This document shows positions 26,939-36,076 of a stretch of DNA of 64,000 nucleotides, piece after piece (positions within the stretch are counted from its first letter, which is position 1; the number at the start of each line of letters is the position of its first letter). The notes below the pieces were generated by a model. The model saw only the letters and a program-made list of their open reading frames with translations, made no database searches and was not told the DNA's origin. The position numbers and the translations under genes were made by a program. Source of the DNA: Olsenella sp. Marseille-P4559 (GTDB taxonomy: Bacteria; Actinomycetota; Coriobacteriia; Coriobacteriales; Atopobiaceae). The stretch covers positions 988,525 to 1,052,524 of the forward strand of contig NZ_LR027574.1 in the NCBI RefSeq assembly GCF_900605015.1, read 5' to 3'.

Positions 26939-27826
26939 CTAGTCAGTCGCCTCCACCGTCTCCTCGCCAAACTGGTAGCGGCCCGAAGAGCCGAACAGCC
27001 GCATGTAGTGCCTGAGCCAATCGGAGGCCTTGCTCTCGACGGCACGGGAGAGAAGCATGTAGTCGGGCTTCTCCTGGCCAGCAAGCTCCTCGCGCAAGCC
27101 GCGAACGTACGCGGCGGAGTAGTCAGTCCAAAGGTTCACCTTGTTGATGCCGCCTTCGACGGCCTTCTTGAAGTTCTCGTCACCCGAGCCAGAGCCGCCA
27201 TGCAGCACCAGCGGGTAGTCCCCCACCGCCTGCTTGATCTCGCGCAGGCGCTCGAAGTCGAGCTTGGGGACAAAGTCCTTGGGATAGTTGCCGTGCGCGG
27301 TACCAATGGCAACCGCCAGGGCATCGCACCCGGTCCTCTCGATGAACTCGACAGCCATGTCCACCTTGGTGTACATGTCCGCGCTGCGGCCGTCGCCAGC
27401 CGCAGCCTGGCCGACGTGGCCGAGCTCCGCCTCGACGCTCACGCCGTGGGCGTGCGCGAGGGAGACGATCTGGGACACGCGGCGAACGTTCTCCTCGAAC
27501 GGCAGGCTCGAGGAATCCACCATGACCGACGTGTAGCCGGCCTTGATGCAGCGGCAGATGTCCTCGAACTCTGTGCCGTGGTCAAGCTGTAGGGCGACAG
27601 GCACGTCGAGGGGCTCTGCGGCGGCACGGACCATCGCCGCCGCGACCTCGGGAGCGATGTGCATGTGCATCTGCCTTGGCGAGATGTCGATGAGGACGGC
27701 AGAGCGCTCCTCCTGCGCCGCCATGAGGGCGGCCCTCATGGTGTTGAAGTCCGGGCAGTTGGGAGCGGGAACCGCGTAGTTGTTGGTGCTCGCGTGCTTG
27801 AGCATTTCGGAAACTGAGACGTACAT
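26939..27826 (-). CDS. Class II ketose-bisphosphate aldolase
   Basis: 295 residues. Zinc aldolase of the FbaA/GatY/KbaY group. ALQLDHGTEFED near 80 holds the catalytic Asp and a zinc His; VMVDSSSLPFEENV near 102 and VEAELGHVGQ near 132 follow; AIGTAHGNYP near 172 and LHGGSGSGDENFKKAV near 205 hold the remaining zinc and phosphate ligands. It cleaves a ketose 1,6-bisphosphate or 1-phosphate into two trioses or similar. The preceding fructose-type PTS makes a phosphorylated ketose a likely substrate. A hairpin lies between it and the EIIC gene. Confidence 0.92.
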   Translation of the reverse strand: MYVSVSEMLKHASTNNYAVPAPNCPDFNTMRAALMAAQEERSAVLIDISPRQMHMHIAPEVAAAMVRAAAEPLDVPVALQLDHGTEFEDICRCIKAGYTSVMVDSSSLPFEENVRRVSQIVSLAHAHGVSVEAELGHVGQAAAGDGRSADMYTKVDMAVEFIERTGCDALAVAIGTAHGNYPKDFVPKLDFERLREIKQAVGDYPLVLHGGSGSGDENFKKAVEGGINKVNLWTDYSAAYVRGLREELAGQEKPDYMLLSRAVESKASDWLRHYMRLFGSSGRYQFGEETVEATD

Positions 27827-27902
27827 GGAACTTTCCTTCCAGTGTTTGGATCAGCCTGTCTCTCCGGCTGCTCGCCAGCGAATGTGGGATGCCCCGAAAG
27901 AA

Positions 27903-27926
27903 TGGAGGCGCCCGCAGGCGCCTCCA
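27903..27926 (-). terminator. Hairpin between EIIC and aldolase genes
   Basis: Perfect 10-bp stem TGGAGGCGCC/GGCGCCTCCA with a four-base loop; on the minus strand it is followed by TTCTTTC. It may end part of the PTS transcripts and set the PTS-to-aldolase ratio. Confidence 0.7.
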
Positions 27927-27941
27927 TCAAACCGCTCTTGG

Positions 27942-29063
27942 TTAGCCCAACAGCTTGTCGAGGACGCCGTTCTGCCCCATCTCCTGCTCTTCGGCAACGG
28001 GCCTGCGAAGGAGGAAGTACAGGACACCTGTTACCAGCGCGCCAATGAACCAGAACAGGATGAACTGGAGGGGGTTGCTCATAAGGGCAATGACGAATAC
28101 GCCGCCGTGAGGAGAGGGGGACCCCAGACCGGTCATGCCGCAGAGGCCACCAGAGATTGCGCCACCAATCATGCAAGGGACGAGACAACGCCAGGTATCC
28201 TGCACGAGGAACGGGATGACATATTCCTGAATGTAGCAGCAAGCAAGGACAAGGCCGGAGATGGTGGTATCACGCTCCTTCTGGGTGAACTTCTTCCTAC
28301 CAGTGAAGCGGTCGATAATCTGGGCAATGCAGACGCCGAGCGGGTTTTGCATGCCACCGCACATCTTGCATGCGGTCGGTCCATAGATGCCGTCGGCGTT
28401 AAGGCCGTTCGTCACAAGAGCAACTGCCTTGGAGATAGGTCCGCCCTGGTCAATGGACATACCCACACCGATGGCAGCACCAAAGACAAAGCCGCCAACA
28501 CCCTGCAGGTTGGTGAGAGCAGATGTGATGATGCCCATAAGCCAGCTGATGGGGACTCCTACCACATACCACATGAGCAAAGATGTCACCACAGTTGCAA
28601 CCACAGGGATAACGAGGATTGGGAAAATAGACTGCAGCGAATCAGGTGCGTTCTTGGATAGTCCCTTGAGCCAGATGACAATATACCCGGCAATAATGCC
28701 ACCGAGAACAGCCCCGAGAAAGCCCGCCTTAATGGTGTTGGAAATGACACCCACGGCGAAGCCAGGCGCCAGGCCAGGTTTGTCCGCCATTGCATAGGCA
28801 ATGTAGGCACCGATAATTGGTACGCAGACATTGAAGATGGCGCTACCAATGGCATAAACAACCATTGCCGGAGTGTACTCGGTGTAGGCGAGGTTTGCCA
28901 TCTCGTTGCCGACGTTGTAGCCACCCATCGCCTTTGCAATGCCCCAAAGGACGCCTCCTCCGACGATGAATGGAATCATGTAGGATATGCCTGTCAGCAC
29001 CGCGTCCCACACGAACGCGTCCTGGGACTGCTTCTTGGCACCTTTGCGCTGAATCTCGGCCAT
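27942..29063 (-). CDS. PTS fructose-type EIIC permease
   Basis: 373 residues with about nine hydrophobic membrane segments. The family blocks GISYMIPFIVGGGVLW near 25, AVGVISNTIKAGFLGAVLGGIIAGY near 105 and MSIDQGGPISKAVAL near 205 are typical of the EIIC-Fru/mannosyl-glycerate group. The ATG follows the EIIB stop directly, so the two are translated together. The GSPSPHGG block near 318 is the usual C-terminal loop of the group. With EIIB disrupted, transport depends on whether that break is real. Confidence 0.92.
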   Translation of the reverse strand: MAEIQRKGAKKQSQDAFVWDAVLTGISYMIPFIVGGGVLWGIAKAMGGYNVGNEMANLAYTEYTPAMVVYAIGSAIFNVCVPIIGAYIAYAMADKPGLAPGFAVGVISNTIKAGFLGAVLGGIIAGYIVIWLKGLSKNAPDSLQSIFPILVIPVVATVVTSLLMWYVVGVPISWLMGIITSALTNLQGVGGFVFGAAIGVGMSIDQGGPISKAVALVTNGLNADGIYGPTACKMCGGMQNPLGVCIAQIIDRFTGRKKFTQKERDTTISGLVLACCYIQEYVIPFLVQDTWRCLVPCMIGGAISGGLCGMTGLGSPSPHGGVFVIALMSNPLQFILFWFIGALVTGVLYFLLRRPVAEEQEMGQNGVLDKLLG

Positions 29064-29389
29064 CTAGCCAATCGCCTCCAATAGCTCCGCCACGACTTCC
29101 GCGGCCTTGTCCTTTGTCATGACTTCCTTGGTCTTGCAGCTGAGCGTGGGAACAGGATCAAAGCGCTCCTTGCCCTTGATCTTGATATCTGCGGCAATGA
29201 TTGCGCCATCCGCGCGGGCAATGTCCCCGTCAGTGATGACGTCCTCGGCGCCGGTTGCCCCCTGCGTCTCAATCTTTGCCTCGCAGCCTGCTTCCTCGAG
29301 AGCTGCGCGCAGGGCGTCTGCCGCCATAAAGGTATGAGCGATACCAATCTGACAAGCCGTGATCCCACGATGTACATCTTCTTTGACAT
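29064..29389 (-). pseudogene. PTS fructose-type EIIB, frameshifted
   Basis: An ATG at 29389 with GAGGAGG upstream starts MSKKMYIVG; the frame then fails. One missing base in the CCC run at 29364-29366 would restore ITACQIGIAHTFMAAD, containing the phosphorylated Cys, and run on through the intact EIIB body to the stop at 29064 (about 108 residues). Without correction only an 87-residue fragment from 29327, lacking the active Cys, could be made. The lesion is of the same kind as that in the thiolase gene of the same run. Confidence 0.8.
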
Positions 29390-29658
29390 CTGTCTTTCCT
29401 CCTCTCCCAAATTCCTTGTACCGGCCGTCCCCTATCTGCTTGTGGTGGCTACACGCTGAGGGACGGTGTCGTATGGCTGAATCATATTTTCTTCATAGTA
29501 GTTTGCCTGTCATATTGCTGATTTGACCTCTATTCCATTATTTAAACATTTTTTGTTCTTATATTTGTTCGTATTAGTAGGGTTTTTATAAAATAACTAG
29601 ATTTATAATACATATTTTTTACATATTTAATTGCTTGCAGTCACCAAAGGAGCTGGAC
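29390..29658. promoter_or_regulatory. AT-rich divergent intergenic region
   Basis: This gap separates the minus-strand PTS operon from the plus-strand membrane gene. From about 29480 to 29640 it is strongly AT-rich for this genome, with TACATATTT twice near 29612-29632 and TTGACC near 29524. It must hold promoters for both directions, but I cannot fix -35/-10 pairs with confidence. Confidence 0.4.
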
Positions 29659-29712
29659 ATGTTTAGAATGCGGACCGTGGCATGCAGATTCGTCAGAAGG
29701 AGGCAACGTTGA
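29659..29712 (+). CDS. Possible 17-residue leader peptide
   Basis: ATG at 29659 has AAAGGAG six bases upstream. The frame reads MFRMRTVACRFVRRRQR and stops at TGA (29710-29712), overlapping the TTG start of the next gene as TTGA. Seven Arg in 17 residues is notable. It may simply aid translation of the next gene; I know of no family. Confidence 0.3.
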   Translation: MFRMRTVACRFVRRRQR

Positions 29713-30278
29713 GGGTCGAGGCGCGAGTTACGGACGAGAGCTTCACAGTGAACAATGGCGTCGTCATTCATCTGCTGCTTATATTCATGGGCGTCTGCAT
29801 CTTGGTTGCGGCAATACTTGCTGCCACTCAGAGCCTTCCCTATGCCCCCAACCCAGCCCTCATGAAGTACACCACGGGTTACCTTGGCGTTCCCTTCGCG
29901 ATACTCTTTGTCGCCTACAACGTGCATCGAATCGTCAACCGACGCAATGCCATCCTCATCGACGAGAAAGGCGTGACCGACCACACGACATCATTCTCAG
30001 CAGGGTTTATCGCTTGGGAAGATATCCAGGAGGTATATCTTCTTCGTCTCCACAACGATGACTACATGTGCGTTGTCCCCACCGATATCGACGGGTGGTA
30101 TGCGGCGCTTAACAAGCGCCAGCAGCGTCTAGCAAAAGCGAACATGGATGCCGACTTTGCCCCCATCCGAATCCAATTCAAAAAAGTGACTGAGAAGGTC
30201 AAATCAAAGGAGGGTGTGGCCTTCTGCAAGAAGATTCGGCCGAAGAAGGTAACCCATGTCAGAAAGCCTCGGTACTGA
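29709..30278 (+). CDS. Small membrane protein with two helices and PH-like domain (STM3941-like)
   Basis: 189 residues from a TTG at 29709 with AAGGAGG five bases upstream; an ATG at 29682 gives nine more residues but has no ribosome site. Two membrane helices at about 20-45 and 60-80, then a soluble part with GVTDHTTSFSAGFIAWEDIQ, which resembles the PH-like domain of STM3941-type proteins of unknown function. The C terminus is rich in Lys and Arg (KKIRPKKVTHVRKPRY). Monocistronic or linked to the PfkB-like gene 367 bases downstream. Function unknown. Confidence 0.7.
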   Translation: MRVEARVTDESFTVNNGVVIHLLLIFMGVCILVAAILAATQSLPYAPNPALMKYTTGYLGVPFAILFVAYNVHRIVNRRNAILIDEKGVTDHTTSFSAGFIAWEDIQEVYLLRLHNDDYMCVVPTDIDGWYAALNKRQQRLAKANMDADFAPIRIQFKKVTEKVKSKEGVAFCKKIRPKKVTHVRKPRY

Positions 30279-30645
30279 TGGAGGAAGCACTGCTCGGGGT
30301 ACCGTCATTTGCTCCTGCTACCTGCCTTGGCGTCTTGCGTTGGCGGTTTCCTGAAGAAGGGCGCGGGGGGAAGCGCACATCCTGTGGAAACCCTCCTTCT
30401 CCCCCATCGCCTTTGATGCAATTGCCGTGTTACTATCTTTTCAGTCTCCCCGCTCCTGCCTTTTAGGCGATGAGACCCGCACTGTTCTCACAATTCTTGC
30501 GTGGGCACCTATCCCCTCCACCAAGCCAGTGCATACGCTTTGGTGTGGCGGAAACGAAGGGACAGCAGACATGGCAAACGCCGTCAGCGTGCTCATAGGG
30601 ATTGTGGCCACCACGACTATCATCACGTCAACAAGGAGTTCTCGG
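30279..30645. other. 367-bp gap upstream of the PfkB-like gene
   Basis: No convincing gene. A 62-codon frame at 30278-30466 starts on the stop of the previous gene but is Pro/Ser-rich and resembles no protein. An in-frame extension of the PfkB-like frame from an ATG at 30571 would add 25 mostly hydrophobic residues. TTGATG near 30414 and TACTAT near 30432 could be promoter parts, but the spacing is short. Confidence 0.4.
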
Positions 30646-31647
30646 TTGAATATTCTTTGCTTTGGCGAGCCCCTCATAAGACTGGCGACCATGGGCTACG
30701 AACGCCTCGAGGATGCCCATGCACTCGAAGTCACCTATGGCGGCAGCGAGGCAGTTGTGGCCGCCTCGTTGGCCTCCCAAGGGGAAAGCGTTGCTTTTGC
30801 TTCGAAGGTATCTGCAAATCGTCTAGGGACAAACTCCCTCATGATGCTTGCTCGCTGTGGAGTAGACACATCACGCGTCATTAGGTCGAGCGAACGAATG
30901 GGCCTCTACTATTCCGAGCGTGGGCGCTCAATTAGGCCTTCCATTGTCACGTATGACCGCAGCGGCACTGCCATGGCCATGGCTTCGCGCACCGATTTCA
31001 ACTGGGATCGCATGCTCAACGGCGTCGACTTGCTATTCTTCTCCGGTGTGACACCTGCCATTTCAGAGGAGATGTTCGCTGCGTGCAAAGAAGGCTTGTA
31101 CGCCTGCCGAGGTCGCGGAATCCATGTAGTGTGCGACCTAAATTACCGCAGCACAATGCTGGAGCCAAGCGTCGCTATGGAACGTATGCACCAGCTTCTC
31201 CCAAACATTGACGAACTCATTGCGTCTGAAGATGACATACTCTCAATAACGAGCGCCAACATTCCGAAGAACGAGACCTTTGACTACTGCCTCTCGGTGT
31301 TCAAGGGTCTTCTCCTTGATTATCCGCTCCATGAAGCTTGTTTTGTCGTAAGGCAGAGCGACCGCTATGACTTTGGCAGCTTCCGAGGCGCACTTCTCAC
31401 CCGTGATGGAGAGTATCTCTCAAAGACACAGAGGGCTGCGGTAACAGACCTCTCCAGCAGCGGGACCATTTTTGCTGCAAGCATGGTTCACGCACAGAGC
31501 TGCAAATGGGACCCGCAGTTCTGCATCGATTATGCGGCCATGGCCAGCGCCTACAAGGCCACTGTGGCAGGAGACCTCTGCTTCGCAACCGAAACCGAGC
31601 TCGCAAGCCTCCTGGCAGATACCGCTCAGCCATCAATTCGCCAGTAG
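30646..31647 (+). CDS. PfkB-family sugar kinase homologue lacking the GAGD motif
   Basis: 333 residues from a TTG at 30646 with AAGGAG seven bases upstream, beginning NILCFGEPLIRLAT like 2-keto-3-deoxygluconate kinases. VTYGGSEAVVAASLASQG near 35 is the first PfkB signature. The second signature, normally D-T-x-GAGD-x-F with the catalytic Asp, reads TDLSSSGTIFAASM near 270, so the Asp base and the GAG anion hole are altered. It may be inactive, regulatory or use another mechanism. It faces the PTS/aldolase operon across 29.4-29.7 kb and converges with the ABC transporter gene four bases away. Confidence 0.8.
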   Translation: MNILCFGEPLIRLATMGYERLEDAHALEVTYGGSEAVVAASLASQGESVAFASKVSANRLGTNSLMMLARCGVDTSRVIRSSERMGLYYSERGRSIRPSIVTYDRSGTAMAMASRTDFNWDRMLNGVDLLFFSGVTPAISEEMFAACKEGLYACRGRGIHVVCDLNYRSTMLEPSVAMERMHQLLPNIDELIASEDDILSITSANIPKNETFDYCLSVFKGLLLDYPLHEACFVVRQSDRYDFGSFRGALLTRDGEYLSKTQRAAVTDLSSSGTIFAASMVHAQSCKWDPQFCIDYAAMASAYKATVAGDLCFATETELASLLADTAQPSIRQ

Positions 31648-31651
31648 GCCC

Positions 31652-34600
31652 CTATTCGCTCCTCAGCGCCTCGACCGGGTCCTCGCGCGACGCCTTGGCC
31701 GCAGGGATAAGCCCCGCGATAAAGGTGAGCGCCACGGATATCGCGATGAGCCCCACCGCTGCCTGGGGTGGGAGCTGCGCGAGGTTGGACACGTCGAAGT
31801 TGTTCTCGATGATGGAGTTGGCAGGTATGAGCAGCATCAGCGTAATGCCAATACCCATTACACCTGCCATCAGCCCCTCGATGATGGTCTCGGCGTTGAA
31901 CACCTCAGAGATGTTGAGCTTGCTCGCACCAATCGAGCGTAGGATGCCAATCTCCTTCTTGCGCTCGAGCACCGAGATGTATGTGACGATGCCGATCATG
32001 ATCGACGAGACGACAAGCGAAATGGACACAAACGCCACAAGCATGGCAGTCACCATGTTGAGGATGTCCGAGACTGAGCTCATCATGGTGCCAACCATGT
32101 CGGACCAGGTCACGACCTTGTCTTCCTCCCCTGCTTGCCTCTGCATGTCGTTGTAGTCGTTGAGGATCGAGATGACTTTGTCCTTGGCGGTAAAGTCTGT
32201 GGGGTAGATGTCAATCTCTGAGGGCTTGTCCAGGTCACTGTACCCAAGCTTGGAGAGGTTGCCGTCGTAGGTCGCGCTGCCAGAGCCCAGAAGCGAGCTC
32301 ATGATGGCCTTGAGGTCGTCCTCGGTAAGGTTGAACTGGAACGCACTTGCCAGCTTCGACTCGTCTACCTGCATCGCACTTGCCATGTTACCCATGAAGC
32401 TCTCCATGGAGGCCGTGAGCGCATCCTCGAGGCCCGCTTCGATCTGGCTGGCCGCCTGGGTCATGACCTGCGCCATGGCAGATTGCACGTACTGGCTCAC
32501 CGCCGACGTGATTGCCGTGGTGAGGCTGTCCGCAACCTTCTCCTGGTAGAGTGCGACCACCTTGTTCACGACGTCTGTCATAACGCCCTCAGGCGTAGTC
32601 GCGCCGGAGCCTGCAAGCTTGCCCACGGCCTCGGCAAGCTGCTGCTTGAGGTCGTCGGTGTCGATGGAATCCACCACGGCGGTGCGGATCTTCTCGCTCA
32701 CCGCATCCGAGGCGAGGTAGTCCGCAACGCTCCCGCTGGGGTTCTCCTGCTGCCAAGCCACCCATCCCTGCGCCACCTGGGTAAGGGCCTCGGCAAGGCG
32801 CTCCTGCCCACCGTCCTTGAACTTGATGCTCACGCCCGAGAGTGCCTCTCTGACCTGGCCTTCCGTGAGGTCGGGGAAGACCTGCCTGAGGTCATCGGCA
32901 CTCAGCTGCGGCAAGTCGGGCGAGTCAAGCTGCAGCTCCGAGGGGTCCATCGCGGGCACAGTGATAGACGAGAGGTCCATGGGGGAGACGTCGAGCCCCG
33001 AGAGGTCAAGGCTAGAGGCGCTTGCCGCAAGTGCCGCGCTGTCAAACGAGAAGGCCGATTGGAACTTGGTCCCATCGATGGTGATGAACGAGGAGAAGTC
33101 GATGCTGTCCGTGTTGCCCGCCGCCTCGTCGGCAAAGGTCTCACCGGTGAAGACGTCCACATCGGGATTGGCAATCTGGTCCTGGACGATCTGCGACTGC
33201 GCAGCGTCAGAGATGACCTGCTCGGTCAGCGCCTTGGTGTAGTAGATGCCCGAGGAGAGCGTGTGCGCGCGGCTGGACTCCTTGGGCTGCACAACGCCCA
33301 CGATGTGGAGTTTGGTGCCATTCTCAACCAGCGACCTCATGTATTCCTCGTCGTCGGAGCGGTCGGACCACACGCCTAGACTTTGCTCGTAGGAATACAT
33401 GTCGCTGGCGTTGACCAGCGAGAACGTCGGCGACATAAGCTGGTCTGTGGTATAGGTTGCCGAGGCGTCGGCATCCTCCACAGCCTCCCCCGAGACAAAC
33501 TCGCTCACCATCGTCTCGAGCTCGCTGTGGTCACGAAGGCCCATGTCGTAGGCGAGAAGGTCGAGCAGCCTCCCCTTGGAGTCAAGCACGAGCACCAGCT
33601 CGTCGGCCGTCTCGGGCCAACGGCCTGCCTTCACGTCGTACTGGTCCTCGAAGAGCGACAGCGTGCCAGGAAGCTGGGAGAACACATCGGTCGACATCCC
33701 CAAGGAAGAGGAGCCGGAGCCCATGCCAAGCGACGAGAAGGCTGACTCCGGATTCACTTGGACAACGCCCTCGGAGGTATCTGCGAGAAAGATCTGGGGT
33801 GTGACATCGTACTTGTAGTCAATCGCCGAGACCTGGCTTTCAATGTCACCACCATTGCCATCCAGGTACCCCTTGAGTGACGCGGTGTCGTTTGACCCGA
33901 CGCTTGCCGCCATGTTCGAAATCATGGGCGCCGTGCTCACCGTCCCGTCACCCGTATCAGCACCGCCATCGTCGGAGGCATCACTCTTGTCCGCGCTCGC
34001 CGAGGAGAGCATCGACGCCATGTCCACGCTCTGCTCGGATATCTGGACCGGGTAGGCCGAGAGGGTCTCCTCCTCCACCGAGTTGATGTAGTTGTTGACA
34101 CCGTTTGCAAGCGAGAGGATCGCGGCGATGCCGATAATGCCAATCGACCCCGCGAACGCTGTCATGATCGTGCGGCCCTTCTTGGTCATGAGGTTGTTGA
34201 ACGAGAGGCCCATGGCGGTAAGGAATGACATCGAGGTCTTGCGCGTGGGCTTAGCAGGGCGTCGCTCCTCCTCCGGCCCAAGCTCGAAGGGCGCGGAATC
34301 GCTCGTGATGTGGCCGTCGCGCAGCTCGACGATGCGCGTGGCGTACCGTCGAGCAAGGTCTGGGTTGTGAGTGACCATCACGACGAGCCGCTCGCGCGAG
34401 ACCTCTTTGAGAAGGTCCATGACCTGCACGGATGTGGTCGAGTCAAGAGCTCCTGTGGGCTCATCGGCGAGAAGGATCTCGGGATCGTTGATGAGAGCGC
34501 GAGCGATGGCCACGCGCTGCATCTGCCCGCCGGAGAGTTGCGTCGGCCTCTTGTCCACATGGTCTGCCAGGCCCACGTCGGCAAGCGCCTTGAGGGCACG

Positions 34601-34960
34601 CTCGCGGCGTTCCGAGCGAGAGACGCCGGAGAGTGTGAGCGCCAGCTCGACGTTTGCAAGGACGGTCTGGTGTGGGATGAGGTTGTAGCTCTGGAACACG
34701 AATCCGATGCGATTGTTGCGGTAGGCGTCCCAGTCACGGTCGCGAAAGCGCTGCGTAGAGATGCCGTCGACGAGAAGGTCTCCGGAGTCAAAGTGGTCAA
34801 GGCCGCCCACGACGTTGAGCATCGTGGTCTTGCCCGAGCCCGAGGGGCCGAGAACCGCCACGAACTCCGAGTCCCTAAAGGCCACGCTCACGTGGTCAAG
34901 CGCCACCTGCGTGAAGTTCTCCGTCACGTACTTCTTGGAGATGTCCCTGAGTTCGAGCAT
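31652..34960 (-). CDS. MacB-type ABC transporter, ATPase fused to FtsX permease
   Basis: 1102 residues. ATPase domain 1-230: Walker [10 protein letters not shown] near 38, [12 protein letters not shown] near 88, [14 protein letters not shown] near 143, Walker [12 protein letters not shown] near 165. A membrane helix ([14 protein letters not shown]) near 275 is followed by an unusually large outside domain of about 680 residues rich in Ser, Ala, Asp and Leu, then three helices of an FtsX domain near 975-1090. The layout is that of MacB exporters for peptides, toxins or antibiotics, here with an extended periplasmic-like part suited to a thick Gram-positive wall. Monocistronic, divergent from mrp. 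Confidence 0.9.
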   Translation of the reverse strand: MLELRDISKKYVTENFTQVALDHVSVAFRDSEFVAVLGPSGSGKTTMLNVVGGLDHFDSGDLLVDGISTQRFRDRDWDAYRNNRIGFVFQSYNLIPHQTVLANVELALTLSGVSRSERRERALKALADVGLADHVDKRPTQLSGGQMQRVAIARALINDPEILLADEPTGALDSTTSVQVMDLLKEVSRERLVVMVTHNPDLARRYATRIVELRDGHITSDSAPFELGPEEERRPAKPTRKTSMSFLTAMGLSFNNLMTKKGRTIMTAFAGSIGIIGIAAILSLANGVNNYINSVEEETLSAYPVQISEQSVDMASMLSSASADKSDASDDGGADTGDGTVSTAPMISNMAASVGSNDTASLKGYLDGNGGDIESQVSAIDYKYDVTPQIFLADTSEGVVQVNPESAFSSLGMGSGSSSLGMSTDVFSQLPGTLSLFEDQYDVKAGRWPETADELVLVLDSKGRLLDLLAYDMGLRDHSELETMVSEFVSGEAVEDADASATYTTDQLMSPTFSLVNASDMYSYEQSLGVWSDRSDDEEYMRSLVENGTKLHIVGVVQPKESSRAHTLSSGIYYTKALTEQVISDAAQSQIVQDQIANPDVDVFTGETFADEAAGNTDSIDFSSFITIDGTKFQSAFSFDSAALAASASSLDLSGLDVSPMDLSSITVPAMDPSELQLDSPDLPQLSADDLRQVFPDLTEGQVREALSGVSIKFKDGGQERLAEALTQVAQGWVAWQQENPSGSVADYLASDAVSEKIRTAVVDSIDTDDLKQQLAEAVGKLAGSGATTPEGVMTDVVNKVVALYQEKVADSLTTAITSAVSQYVQSAMAQVMTQAASQIEAGLEDALTASMESFMGNMASAMQVDESKLASAFQFNLTEDDLKAIMSSLLGSGSATYDGNLSKLGYSDLDKPSEIDIYPTDFTAKDKVISILNDYNDMQRQAGEEDKVVTWSDMVGTMMSSVSDILNMVTAMLVAFVSISLVVSSIMIGIVTYISVLERKKEIGILRSIGASKLNISEVFNAETIIEGLMAGVMGIGITLMLLIPANSIIENNFDVSNLAQLPPQAAVGLIAISVALTFIAGLIPAAKASREDPVEALRSE

Positions 34961-35188
34961 GCGGTTCCTGTCAGTTGGGTTGCCTTGACTCTCTCCAGCT
35001 TACCCAAGGTAGCCTTTCGGGATCACACCCAAAGCCCTCCGTCCACGAAAGCGAGACCAAGTTTGAACGCCACGACGCGACGCCCGCCGGCGAGCGGCCA
35101 TCCCGTGACCCTCTCGCATGCTGCGCCCTTGGGTAGAATTGAGCGTGCAACACACGCGCCGCTCGGCGGCGAGACGGAGAGGAACACC

Positions 35189-36073
35189 ATGGCAGACGCC
35201 AACGAAGAGAAGATCAGGCAGGAGATGGACGAAGTCCTGCACGGCCACTCGAAGGCAACACAGGGCCCAGCCGGCTTCAAGCAGAACGAGTACACCAAGA
35301 TTCACCACGTAATTGGGGTTATCTCTGGCAAGGGCGGCGTGGGCAAGTCGTTTGTCTGCGGCGGCGTTGCCATCACGCTCGCACGTGCCGGTGCGCGCGT
35401 GGGCATTCTGGACGCAGACATCACCGGCCCCTCAATCCCTAAGATGCTGGGCCTTGCCGGGAAGCGCGCCACCGCCGTGGACGACATGCTGATCCCCGCC
35501 GCCACCAAGGGCGGCATCAAGGTCATGAGCGCCAACCTCGTCCTCGAGAACGAGACCGACCCCATCGTGTGGCGCGGACCTGTCATTGCTGGCGCCTTGA
35601 GGCAGTTCTTCGAGGAGTGCGCCTGGGGCGAGCTGGACTACCTTTTCGTCGACATGCCCCCGGGAACCGGTGACGTGCCGCTCACCGTGTTCCAGTCGCT
35701 GCCCATCGAGGGCGTTGTGGTGGTCTCCTCGCCGCAGGACCTCGTGCAGATGGTCGTGGGCAAGGCGTTCAACATGGCGTCCATGATGCACGTGCCCGTG
35801 CTTGGCCTGGTCGAGAACATGGCCTACGTCACCTGCCCACACTGCGGCGAGAAGATCTGGCCATACGGGCCCAGCCGCCTCTCGCAGACGTCCGACGAGT
35901 ACGGCATCGACGCACTGGGCGAGCTGCCCATCGACCCCACCCTGGCCGCCGCATGCGACCACGGCGCGCTCGAGGACGAGCTGCCGCAGGACTTCTTGTC
36001 CAAGGCCGTCCAGGCCGTGACCTCCGCCTGCGAGCCCGATGACGCAAAGGCGTCATCGGGGGCAACGGAGTAG
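35189..36073 (+). CDS. mrp: Mrp/NBP35-type ATP-binding iron-sulfur carrier
   Basis: 294 residues from ATG at 35189 with GGAGAGG upstream; the longer frame to 34310 overlaps the ABC gene. Deviant Walker A SGKGGVGKS at 46-54, DADITGPSIPKMLG near 78, FVDMPPGTGDVPLTV near 152, and CPHC near 215, the metal/cluster-binding pair of the family. Mrp proteins carry and deliver Fe-S clusters. A TAGAAT -10-like element is at 35134-35139. The stop codon is three bases before the next start, so it heads a three-gene operon with two flavoproteins. Confidence 0.92.
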   Translation: MADANEEKIRQEMDEVLHGHSKATQGPAGFKQNEYTKIHHVIGVISGKGGVGKSFVCGGVAITLARAGARVGILDADITGPSIPKMLGLAGKRATAVDDMLIPAATKGGIKVMSANLVLENETDPIVWRGPVIAGALRQFFEECAWGELDYLFVDMPPGTGDVPLTVFQSLPIEGVVVVSSPQDLVQMVVGKAFNMASMMHVPVLGLVENMAYVTCPHCGEKIWPYGPSRLSQTSDEYGIDALGELPIDPTLAAACDHGALEDELPQDFLSKAVQAVTSACEPDDAKASSGATE

Positions 36074-36076
36074 CGC

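Noticed and set aside
30278..30466. 62-codon frame starting on the stop of the membrane gene
   Set aside because: Composition (Pro, Ser, Cys) is unlike a folded protein, the ribosome site is poor and no motif is seen.
34310..35188. Upstream extension of the Mrp frame
   Set aside because: It overlaps the divergent ABC transporter gene and has no Mrp-like sequence before the ATG at 35189.
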